Positions 54,920-64,000 of a stretch of DNA of 64,000 nucleotides are shown here, one piece after another (within the stretch, counting starts at the first letter, position 1; each line of letters begins with the position of its first letter). This stretch comes from Helopsaltes ochotensis (lineage: Eukaryota > Chordata > Aves > Passeriformes > Locustellidae). Made by a program: the position numbers and the translations under genes. Under the pieces are notes generated by a model, which had not been told where the DNA came from, did no database searches, and saw nothing but the letters and a program-made list of their open reading frames with translations. Location: assembly GCA_013400155.1 (NCBI GenBank), contig VXBM01000234.1, positions 116,735 to 180,734 on the forward strand. Reading direction: 5' to 3'.

Positions 54920-54925
54920 TTTAAT
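54920..54925 (-). terminator. GPAT4: Candidate GPAT4 poly(A) signal
   Basis: ATTAAA on the - strand, about 255 bases past the stop codon. It is the nearest accepted hexamer; the real 3' UTR could be longer. Confidence 0.4.
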
Positions 54926-55178
54926 AGTGCCCCTGCAAGGGGCTTCACTGTAACAGTAACAAGAAGGCATCTTTGCCATGAGCTGCCAAAGGCCTAAAGA
55001 CTCCAGGCAGCAATAGTGCCTCCAGGAAACAACAGCCAGAGGATGAAAGAGCGAGTGAGTCCAAGCAGCTCTGGAGTAGCCCAAGTCCAAAGATTTAGAG
55101 TTTCTCCAGACAAGCCCTGGTTGGTGCTGGAGGAAGGGGCTTTGGCCAGCCCCAGTGGCAGTGCTGGAGGCAGCAGAC

Positions 55179-55287
55179 TCAAGAGCGGCTCCGGTCTTCA
55201 TGGCTGCCTACAATCATTTTGCTGTAGAGTTTCTGTTGCTCCTCTTTGAACGCGTCCTTCACCTTCTCCCTTTTCAGCCCTCCATCC
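55179..55287 (-). CDS. GPAT4: GPAT4 coding exon 12, C-terminus
   Basis: 109 bases, DGGLKREKVKDAFKEEQQKL then YSKMIVGSHEDRSRS and TGA. Residues 420-455. Confidence 0.96.
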
Positions 55288-58200
55288 CTGGGGAGAGAGT
55301 CATATCAGAGAGGCTGTAGGCAGGCACCATCTTCGTCTGGGACTGCTTAGGGCAAGTCAGAATTCCAGTGAGTGCTGACAGCTGCCCCTGTACCACATGC
55401 TGCCAGGACACACTACAGACCACCCATCCCAAAGGGCATCACTTTCTTACCTGGCTCTGCCAGGAGCTGCCTCCATGGCTCTGCACTCTGCTCAAAATAG
55501 CAATTCTGCCAGAAATATGAGCTACTCTAGTACCACTACAGAAGACTGACTGCCTTCCTCTTGGGCTCTGAGACTTTAGTGCCTGGGAAAGCAAGTTCCC
55601 AAACTGAACACACCTTGCTGAGTAGAAACAAGTCAAACCCAGGGCATCCCAATGTAAGCTACAATCACAGAATGAAACCCTAATGCCCAGCATACAGAAG
55701 AAGCAAAGACTTTGGTGCCTACTATAGAAGAACATTCCTCCAGAGGCTGCTCTACCCTAAGCAAGAAACAAATGAGCTCTACAGCCCAGGACCCAGAACA
55801 GGGAACTCTGGCACCAGGAAGAGAAAAGCCTACTTGCACTCACCAGAGCAGATCCACAAGCCCCCCCTGCCTGGCAATGGCTGACTTCACTCGATTGGCA
55901 AACTGCACTGCGTCCTCTTCAGGCTGTGGCAAAATAAGACTGTTCAGCAGGAGCAAAGGGCCAAACAGGAAAGCAATCAGATAGGCTGGGTTCACCTTAC
56001 CTGCCTGGTCATTGGGGGCAAGTACCAGACACTGCAGACAATGGCCCAGCTGGTCATCATCCTGAGGAGGTAGGTCACCATGCCATATTTGCTGCTATTC
56101 CAAAAGGCATCTCCAAACTGTGGGTCATACTACAAAGGCAGAAGAGTTCATGGAAGTCAGGCAGTGGCTGCACCCTCTCTGAGGCTCCAACTTCCACCCC
56201 AGACTGAGCTACAGGTCAGCTCTCCCAGAGCACTGCATGGAGTGATCTCAGCTTTCCTGTGCCCACAGACCAGGCTGGACTGGGCTGCCAAGACAGAGAT
56301 ACAGAGGGACAGACAGACTTGTGCCCTAAGAACATTGCCTTGTCATACCTTGATGGCTACAGGGTAAACTGTGGCTCCAATTTCAAAGCTCCCCTTTTTG
56401 AACATCATCACAGATGTGTTGTTGATGCATGTTCCTGTAAGAGGCAAGCATAGTCTTAAATTTCCTCTGCAAATAAGTTCAGAAGTCTAAGCTACAGGCT
56501 TAAGGGCAGGGTCACAGGAACCCAGCAATTCTCCTCTAATTTTCAGTCCAAGCCCTGTTCTCTGTTTGCACAGAATGGATCACTGGGACATCATGTGTGA
56601 CTCCTGCATTCTAAGCTCACTCAGCTCTAAAGACACAATGTCCCTTTTGTCTCAGTGGAGAGCCTCAAGCCCTCGGCTGTGTAAGAAGGAAACGAACAGA
56701 GATGTGGAGCTAGCTCAAGGTACCTTCTCCACCTGGTGTTTCTCTGGCCTTGTTGCACTCACCTTCTGGAAAAATAAGAATGGGCAGTTTGCTTTTGTCC
56801 TGGACATGTTCTGTGAGCCTAAACAGAAGAGTGTCAAAAATTAGCATAAAGGACAGATGCTCTCAGTAGCAATCCACACAGCAGTCCTTAACCTGCAGTC
56901 ACCAGGGACTATCAGGGTGCCAACAACAGGGGCACAATCTCCCAGCACTTATGAGGCCATGCAGTGTCCTCATCTAAAGGAAGTGAGCAGCCCTCTACCT
57001 CCCCCAACCTTCAGACCCACGCCTGCAGCCAGCGACTGTCACACCTTCTGGCAACGAGGTGACGATCTTTGACCTCAGAACGTTCGAACCAGACATGGGG
57101 ACAAGCTTTCACCATGGCTCTCTGTATCACACCCATGAGCCCTCCATGGATCTGACCCACCTGAACAGGGCAAGAAGACACAAGTTACGAGACCTGGGCA
57201 CACATAAAAGTCAAGGCAGTGCCCAGTTTCACAGCCAAACTGAGGTTCATCTTCCTACCCCTACCCTGGAAAGGGTAAGAGGAACAGTCCCAGGTGCTGA
57301 CTTGAAAGACAGATACAGCAAACCCCAAGTGCTTTTCCCATGGCAGGAGGTCCGGCTGGGGAAGCACTTTGGTCTTCCAGCAGCAGCAAAGCATAGAGCT
57401 CTCCTTGCAAAGCTGTGCCCACAGACCCCTGGTGCTTTGAGTTCCAGGCTGAGCTTGCAGAAATGCCATGTACAACAGAGTCTGACAGTGCCCTGCCATG
57501 TCATGCAGGGAAAAGTAGTTCTAGATGCTCAATGACTCTTGCTACCTACTTCCTGCCCATAACAAACTTGATGCTCCCTCCATACAGGTGGCCAGGCCTG
57601 GGCAGGCAGAGCCAGTACCTTACCATTGCATAGTAGCCATCACTGGCCAGGATGATCACATCAATGGGGGAGGTGTGATTGGCCACACAGATGCCTCCAT
57701 TCCGGGGTCTGTTTTCTCTAGACACAAAACAAAGGTAGAGGTGAAGAAAGAGGAAGGAGGCATGAGACCTGCATAATGCCCAGCATGGAGCTCCTCCTGG
57801 GCAGGGGCAACCTGTAGCAGTCAGGCCTTACCGGTCGTGGTAGGTGATGATGGCTGTGAGGGCACGCACACAAATCCGGTAACACATCAGGTGGACGTGT
57901 TTGCTCAAGAAGTCCTTACACCTGCAGCCCAGGATAGAGACCATCACTCCCCAGTCCTACAATAACCCCTGTAACAGTGCCACTCAGTCCAGCTGCCCCA
58001 GGCTGTGAAATCCAGCCAAGCCTTCACATCTCTGCTACATCTCTGCATGTACTGAGCTTTGCTATCAGCTTATGATTACTGATTCTTAACTCATGAGAAT
58101 AAAATTTTGGCTTTTGCTCTTTTCTGTTATTACTCCTTTCAGAGGCCAGGGCTGAGCGCTCTGCCACCAGCTTAGTGCTCACATCTAGGCCCTCTTGAAA

Positions 58201-61200
58201 ATTACAGGGTATCCACTCCTGAAAGACCACAGCTTGCCAGGACCACCTGCTGTGTCTGCAGGTGGCAGAACAGAAAGCTTTTTGCAGGGAAATATCAGGA
58301 TTATCAGGTCTCAAACTGCATGAAGTGCTCCCCATCTGCTCCTCCCTCGAAGATGAACTCACCTTCCATTTGGCAAATATCCCACCACTGTGGTACCAGT
58401 CACCAACAAGCTGATGCCAGTAAACGCCAGGGCTATCCTGCATAAAGAAGGAAACTACATGATAGCAAAACCAGGCCACCAGCACTTTCTTGGCAGGCAG
58501 GTCCCTGCACCAGCACTCACCTGAGGGGCAGAAGGAAGCAGTAGCGGATGAGCACACCAAGTCCCCAGAGCACAGTGAGGCGCAGGCTGATATACTGGAA
58601 GTTGTAGTTGGTCCTGCTGAGCAGGTTCCAGGACTCCAGCTCTTCAGCTGAGAACCTCTTGGTCACTTCATCATCCATGATGGTCTCGATGCCTTTGCGG
58701 CAGAAATAGAAGATATCTGAGAGCTCAAACTCAGGGGTGTCCAGGGCTTTGCCACTGCCGCTGCGGCGGATCTCCTTGATCTCTTCCTCCAGTGACGTTG
58801 GCTCCTTTGCAATGATACCTGCAGCACACCATAGGCAGGTCTGGGCAAAGTGTCACTTGCTCACTCAAAGAGAGACAAAAGCCAAGGCCCGTCCTCACCT
58901 GCCCTCCTCAGGGTCCCCTTCCTTTCTCCAGTCCAGACAGGCATAAACCAGTCCTCCCCACTATCTAGAAATTACGCACTCCTGGGGTGCTTCCCTACAA
59001 ACAGAGCTCTTAGAACTCCCTCCTACATGGAAAAGATTTCCCAGCAGACCTCGGCTGCTCAGAGGCCTCCCCAAAAGAATTTTGAACTCCAGGTACCCAT
59101 GCAGGGCAGGATCTCACCATTGACATAGGGCTTGTACAACGGATGGTTCTTCTCCTTGGCACCACGCTCTATTCTCAGTGTTGCCCACTGCAAGACAGAG
59201 AGGACAACCAAGATTTGCAAGGCCTATAGCTTCATGCTACTGCCCATTTTAGAGCTGACTTTCAGGGAGGACCATAGTTCAGGGGAGAAGATGGGGCTGA
59301 AGCAGGAGGCTTCCATACAGAACTGAAACAGCGAGTGATGAACCCAACTGAACTGAGGTGGAATCAGAGACTGGCCTAGGAACAGAGAGTGCCAGAGGGA
59401 AGAAAAGTGCTCAGTGGTGAGATGGCACAGCAAAATTTTTTGCAGTTTCCATGACGTCTCAGCTCTGCTGCACCTTGCACGTGGTTGCCACTGCACAGCT
59501 TCTGGCTGAGCTGTGCATCCTGCTGGGGTGTCTGCACCACGGTGTAGGAAGCTGTCAGGGGACCAGTGCTACTTTTCAACCCTTATTTCTTCTAAATTCA
59601 AAGTGGAGACTGTGTTTTCAGGTTGCTGCTGAAAACATCAGGCTGATGATGGGATGGGATCCTTGCCCCTCTGATTCAGCTAATGGCTGCTTCTCAGCTC
59701 AGCAATCTGCCCAAAACAGCAGCAGCAAGCACTCTGAGACAGCTGTTTGCCAAATCCTGTGCCAGGACTACTTGTTCTCTCAGCTAATTTTCAAGGGCAC
59801 CAGTACAAACTGCAGGCTGTATTTCTGTGCAGTTTTCCTGCCTGCCCTCCAAATAACCTTCACATCCTGTAATTCATATAGGTCTGGAAAGACAAACTTC
59901 TGAAGGAGAAGAACTTGTGTACAACACGCTTATCTGGGGAGAGGGGAAGTTGCTGGAAACTCTGGCATCCCGATCTCAGCCCATACCAGCAGCAGATCAG
60001 GAGACCGCAATGAGGGAATGCTGATTGCATATGGAGTGTCCTGCTCACCTTGCAGCTGCCTCTGCCTGCAGCTAGAACTCCAGGATTGCAGAAGATTGCC
60101 TGGATACTGCTGTCCCAGAAGTCAGGAGAGGAGCTCTGACCTCACAGGAGCTAAGCAGCCTACGGAGAAGGCAGTGCTTGCAAGCCCAGCACATCTCCAT
60201 CCTGACAGCAGCAGCAGCAAACCCAGCCTCCCACCTGAGAGGCACCAGGCAGGTGTCCTCCCTCCCCACCAACACAGGTATGCTGCTGCCAGCCAGGCCT
60301 TGCAGCTCGGGCTGTGTCCCACAAGCTTGCAGACTCTGCCACACTCCCATGTGCTGCCCCTCTGGGTTCCCAACACCAGCCTTGAGAGCTGGGAAAATAT
60401 TTTGAGTAAATAATAGCCCTCCAAAATACAATTCTGAATGGTCAAACCTAATGAGTGAATTTTCCACCAAATCAGTGACCAGTTGTGCATGAACGCTCCT
60501 CTATCCCACCACTAAGATTCTTTAAGAAAACCTGAAATAGACTTCCCAGGCTTTTCAGAAAAATAGTTTCAAACACCAATATAGGTGTTGAGTGTAAATG
60601 TTCCTGAACTGAAGGAAGGGGAAAAAACCTGAAAACATTGTGAAAAGTTCCATTTAAAACCTTTTTTTCTGCCCACTTCAGTCAGTAAATTTTTAATGAG
60701 GTCTTTCAGATATCTGTGTTAATGAAACTCCTCATAAAGCCCAGGGTCTTCCAATTTATATCTCAGGCTTTTGGGAGGACTCGAGTTTAAAGAGCTGAAC
60801 ACTGTGAGCGCCAGGGCTGTCTTCTCAAGCCAGCCAGTACAGGGATACTCTGGGGACAATCGGTCCCATTCAAATAGCTATACCATACATCTTTTAGCAG
60901 CATGAACTCCATATCTAAGAGCCTAAAAACTCCCTAGCAAACAATTTGTCTTTCACCTGGGCTGCCAGGGTTGGGTGGTATAGGCTTTACCTACTACTCT
61001 TAGTAGATAAAAAATTCTGGTCTGGTCAGGAACTGGCCTCAAGAGGTGTTGGCTCAGAGACAGCCCATAAAATTAGTTCACCAAAGGCAGGCAAGGGAAC
61101 AGCATGACAACAAGCTGGAAAATTCCACTTGGCCTCTCTGTGCCAAGAGGGTCGGCAAGGGCTGCTGGTTGTCCTCCAAGGCGGCAGGTCCAGACATGGC

Positions 61201-61882
61201 TCAGTAGGTGACACTCCAGGACAGAAGCATGTTGAGAGCTCTGGGTTCTGGCCACAGACCACTCAGGGCTTGCAGCACAAAAGTCCTGCGTTACCTCTGC
61301 CTTTGCTTTGTCCAAATGTGTCCTGGAGAAGCAACCTGCTAGCTGCAGCCTGGTCCCTTCCCATCACACCTGACATCAAGCTGTAGCAGCAGTCTGCCTT
61401 GCCTGGGACACGAACCCCTCCAAGCTACCCCTCAGATCCTGCTGCACCCCTGCTGAGGCCTGCTAGACTACTGCTTTACTTGAAGACTTACTAGATTAAT
61501 TACAGGGAAAAAACAGCCCACAAACAGAAGTCTCGTAAACTGCACTTGGCTGAGGTGAGCCAAAGAGGTCAACTGTCAGCAGCACAACATCCACACCCAG
61601 CCTTCCACTCCAGTCACCCATAAGGCCCTCCTGGGGCAAAAGCCTCTCTTCCTATCATGACCATGCTTGGACAAACCTCTGCAAACACACAGAGAACATT
61701 CTGAAAACATGACTTACCTGAAAAATCTTTAATAAAGTTTTCATGTAAATTTTGCGGATGCCAAAGGAGACTCCAAAAATTGCTGGCACGATGATGAAAA
61801 CCAGAAGAAGAGTGAAGAGGACAGTTATGGAAATCCCCAAGAGATTAACCACTAGGCTGTCAAAGGGGAGCAGGAGGAACAT
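55179..61882 (-). CDS. GPAT4: GPAT4 (AGPAT6), ER glycerol-3-phosphate acyltransferase 4
   Basis: GPAT4 acylates glycerol-3-phosphate with acyl-CoA to lysophosphatidic acid, the first step of glycerolipid synthesis, in the ER membrane and on lipid droplets. Twelve exons with GT-AG borders join to 455 residues (human 456). An N-terminal membrane segment (about 10-36) precedes a soluble stretch, and a hydrophobic pair lies at about 155-200. The acyltransferase motifs are complete: block I NHTSPID (catalytic His247, Asp252), block II WFERS (288-292), block III FPEGT (319-323), block IV YPVAIK (345-350). The C-terminus SHEDRSRS parallels the human ending. The one-residue difference is a missing Asn before TPEFEL. 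It converges with NKX6-3. The start ATG is preceded by ACC and sits near an upstream acceptor, so a non-coding first exon lies further upstream. Confidence 0.96.
55844..55923 (-). CDS. GPAT4: GPAT4 coding exon 11
   Basis: 80 bases, PEEDAVQFANRVKSAIARQG to LVDLL. The first residues differ from human EADEDAVQ. Residues 394-420. Confidence 0.95.
56001..56129 (-). CDS. GPAT4: GPAT4 coding exon 10
   Basis: 43 codons, YDPQFGDAFWNSSKYGMVTY to WYLPPMTRQ. Donor GTAAGG. Residues 351-393. Confidence 0.96.
56349..56434 (-). CDS. GPAT4: GPAT4 coding exon 9, block IV
   Basis: 86 bases, TCINNTSVMMFKKGSFEIGA then TVYPVAIK. Donor GTATGA. Residues 322-350. Confidence 0.96.
56763..56818 (-). CDS. GPAT4: GPAT4 coding exon 8, block III
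   Basis: 56 bases, LTEHVQDKSKLPILIFPE. The FPEGT motif is split by the next intron. Residues 303-322. Confidence 0.95.
57045..57160 (-). CDS. GPAT4: GPAT4 coding exon 7, block II
   Basis: 116 bases, VGQIHGGLMGVIQRAMVKAC then PHVWFERSEVKDRH. The donor GTGTGA is unusual but the phase fits. Residues 265-303. Confidence 0.95.
57624..57717 (-). CDS. GPAT4: GPAT4 coding exon 6, catalytic block I
   Basis: 94 bases, ENRPRNGGICVANHTSPIDV to DGYYAM. Carries the H(X)4D catalytic pair. Residues 233-264. Confidence 0.96.
57832..57921 (-). CDS. GPAT4: GPAT4 coding exon 5
   Basis: 90 bases, CKDFLSKHVHLMCYRICVRA to ITYHD. Cys replaces the Phe of mammals at the exon start. Residues 203-233. Confidence 0.94.
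58363..58437 (-). CDS. GPAT4: GPAT4 coding exon 4
   Basis: 75 bases, IALAFTGISLLVTGTTVVGY then LPNG, a hydrophobic segment. Donor GTGAGT. Residues 178-203. Confidence 0.95.
58521..58818 (-). CDS. GPAT4: GPAT4 coding exon 3
   Basis: 298 bases. Includes EEEIKEIRRSGSGKALDTPE, DIFYFCRKGIETIMDDEVTK and the start of the second membrane region (LTVLWGLGVLIRYCFLLPL). Residues 79-178. Confidence 0.96.
59118..59187 (-). CDS. GPAT4: GPAT4 coding exon 2
   Basis: 70 bases, WATLRIERGAKEKNHPLYKP to YVN, donor GTGAGA. Residues 56-79. Confidence 0.95.
59188..61717 (-). other. GPAT4: GPAT4 intron after coding exon 1
   Basis: 2.5 kb, the longest GPAT4 intron between coding exons. No exon, RNA gene or clear repeat seen in it. 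Confidence 0.8.
61718..61882 (-). CDS. GPAT4: GPAT4 coding exon 1
   Basis: 55 codons from MFLLLPFDSLVVNLL to LLKIFQ, donor GTAAGT. It holds the first membrane segment. A likely acceptor (GGCTGCAG) ends at 61,911, giving a short 5' UTR part of this exon. Confidence 0.95.
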
Positions 61883-61910
61883 GGTGAAGGGCCCAAGCAA
61901 GGCTGGTGCC

Positions 61911-63559
61911 CTGCAGCCAGACAGAAGGGCTGCTTGCAGCAATGAACCAGTCCTCCTGTTACTCAGCAACAGTCTCACATATGCACCAAGTCTGCAGCGT
62001 GCTCAGAGACCCCATTCCAAAGTTCACATCCTTTCGGGGCTCTGAGAGAGGGAACGAGACAGGATCGGGGAAAGCACTTGGGAAAACAAGCCAACAGTCT
62101 GCCAGGAGCTCAGGTGAGTTCAGACGGTGCAGGCCAAAGAGCTCAGAGCAGACAGTCCACACACACTGGTTTGTCCATGGGCAGGTGGTGGGCACGGCAG
62201 CAACACGACTGCAGGAATGGATCCCCTCCCAGGCTGCCACTGAGCAAGTCCTGTTGCGGGACAGCTTGTGGAGAATCTGGCAGCAGAATTCCCTCCTGGC
62301 TGCTGAGAGCATGCAGAGTCTCTTCAGAGGGACAAGGTGGAGTCCATCCCTGAGCCTGCATTGGAGGAGATCGAGGGAGTTGGCACTCAAAGGAGCCTAC
62401 CAAATGTAGAGCTATTATTGTTCTCCCCACGAGGACATGCGCACCAGCACGGGTCCTTGCATGACGCCTGGAACAAGTTTAATTCTGGAGGCCCCTGGCA
62501 TCCACTCATGCTGAAGGGTCATTACAGACACGAATGAAGTTTATGTCCCTGGAAAGCTTTCAAACAGCAAGTTGGCTTCTTGGCAGATGTGGCACTCACA
62601 TGCCACCGGCAGCAGTGGAAGAGAGCAACTGAAGTCAGCAGATCGGAGATGTCAACGCAGAGAGCGTGGCAGGAGGCCAGAGACAGTGGGCTCTGAAACC
62701 TAGAAGGCAGTACTTGGGCTGAGGTCACACCATTCACAGCAGCTCTTGAGACACAGCAAGACTGAGACTGATACTCTAGCTACTGCCTGTCACTGTCACA
62801 GACTTGGGAATCACCTCCTGCTGCCATTCATCCCGTATTTTTATACCATGCACACCTCAGATGGAGCAGACTCATCCAGAACCACACCTACAGCACAGGA
62901 TGCTGCAATCAGGTCTCAAGTACAGGAAGAGTGACAGAAAAACCCTTCCTCATGACAAAGATGTTATCATGTCTTTCATTTCAGGGGCATCCAAAAGAAC
63001 TGAGGAAGCCAGGTACCCAGATTCCTGGGTAGGCATCACTTCCTCTGCTCCTATACATCTCATCCCCAGTGACACAGGGCAGATTTACAAACAGTTCAGA
63101 ACAGGAAGTGAGCCTAAGGGGAGAATTACTGTTGATGATTAGTCAAAGAGGAACTTGCTCGGGAACAAGGACCAGTCAAAGGTCACACACCCACAGGGCC
63201 AACGGTGGCTTGTGATAAAAAATGAATCTGCTCAGGGGAGACTCCCCTCTGGACACCACCTTCACCAATCTATGGAGTCTCAGCCTGAGAATGGGATTTC
63301 ACAGGTACCTGACAAGCACACAGGGCAAGGGAGAGTCTGTAAAGATCCTCTTGCTCTCCTGCACACTGTGTTCCAGCTGCTGGTTAAACACTGCTGTACC
63401 AGTGACATTAACAATAGTGTTAGTGCTTCAAAGGCATATACATAGACCATGTACCGGGACACACAGCTCATCAGCCACACGTGCAGCTGCCCATTATGCC
63501 ACAGCTGTCACCCATCAGAAACAGGACTAGTGCTGGTAAACTGGTCAGACCGGCCCCCT
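61911..63559 (-). other. GPAT4: Probable GPAT4 5' intron
   Basis: About 1.6 kb between the inferred acceptor upstream of the start codon and the CpG island. Reading frames here are short and unrelated to known proteins. Confidence 0.5.
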
Positions 63560-64000
63560 GAGCCTGCAGCCACGGCTGTGAGGGGCTCAGCTCTGACTCT
63601 CCTGCGCCATGTCACCCGCCACGGCAGAGCCCACGTGTGCTGCAGTCCTGCCTGCGGGCTCCCGGCGGGTGGCCCTGGCAGCCGCCCGTCCGGCACCGCC
63701 CCGGGGCTGGGGCACAGCCGAGCGGGCCCGGCAGGCACAGAGACCGCAGCCCGCACCGCTGTTTCGGGGCTGCGGCGACTGACCACCGTCGGCCCGGTCG
63801 GCAGACCAGCGTAACGGCCCGCCCGAGGCCGCGTCGACCGCAGCGAGACCGGGAGCGGCGGCGAGGGTCGCTCTCAGCTCTATTCCCCGGGAGCGCGGCG
63901 GATCACGGCAGGGCCGGGGCCCGGCCCTCCCCACGACCTTCGTCCTCGGTGTGCGCGGGGCGGGGACGCGCGGGGGCGGCGGAGCCGGCACGGGAGGCAC
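63560..64000 (-). promoter_or_regulatory. GPAT4: CpG island, probable GPAT4 promoter and first non-coding exon
   Basis: GC content and CpG density rise sharply and stay high to the window edge. It is the right place for a housekeeping-type promoter of GPAT4 reading leftward. A donor cannot be fixed from sequence alone. The window cuts the island. Confidence 0.6.

Noticed and set aside
63587..64000. 137-codon - strand frame reaching the window edge
   Set aside because: It is proline/arginine/alanine-rich CpG-island translation, and GPAT4 already has a well conserved start at 61,882.

Overview
The window looks like vertebrate, almost certainly avian, nuclear DNA. It carries intron-containing genes with GT-AG splice sites that encode ankyrin-1, the homeobox protein NKX6-3 and the acyltransferase GPAT4. 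The introns are short (the recognisable ANK1 coding part fits in about 29 kb), there are no obvious LINE or SINE blocks, and CpG islands sit at promoters. The gene order ANK1 - NKX6-3 - GPAT4 matches human 8p11. From memory, the chicken equivalent lies on a microchromosome. I cannot name the species.

Layout. Positions 1 to about 17,100 hold no exon I can support; this is either intergenic DNA or the long first intron of ANK1 behind a more distal promoter. From 17,133 to about 48,140 on the + strand lies ANK1. I can thread 43 coding segments into one open frame of about 1,890 codons: 24 ankyrin repeats, ZU5-ZU5-UPA spectrin-binding module, death domain and regulatory tail. The first segment (17,133-17,171) is the least certain. 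An internal muscle promoter near 42,600-42,830 gives small ankyrin-1 (sAnk1), with its own transmembrane first exon and an alternative basic C-terminal exon at 44,035-44,133. The 3' UTR has a proximal AATAAA at 46,632 and a cluster at 48,125-48,138. Less than 1 kb further on, inside a CpG island, NKX6-3 starts at 49,050 on the same strand and ends at 50,915. A non-coding stretch of about 4 kb with AT-rich, homeodomain-site-rich blocks follows. GPAT4 then runs on the - strand, from its start codon at 61,882 down to its stop at 55,179 (12 coding exons, 455 residues). A CpG island at about 63,560-64,000 probably holds its upstream promoter and first non-coding exon, and the window cuts it.

Function. 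The genes are neighbours rather than a pathway. ANK1 links spectrin to membrane proteins in red cells and other tissues. sAnk1 anchors the sarcoplasmic reticulum to obscurin in striated muscle. NKX6-3 is a gut/stomach homeodomain factor. GPAT4 makes lysophosphatidic acid in the ER for glycerolipid synthesis. I found no undescribed system. The most interesting signals are layered alternative-processing sites in ANK1 (a phase-matched internal acceptor that would recreate the erythrocyte band 2.2 form, a 24-nt microexon, twin donors) and regulatory architecture (four CCAAT boxes about 30 bp apart before NKX6-3, a perfect RFX X-box at 5,245, AT-rich blocks downstream of NKX6-3). Two runs of N mark assembly gaps at 6,007-6,096 and 30,734-31,075.
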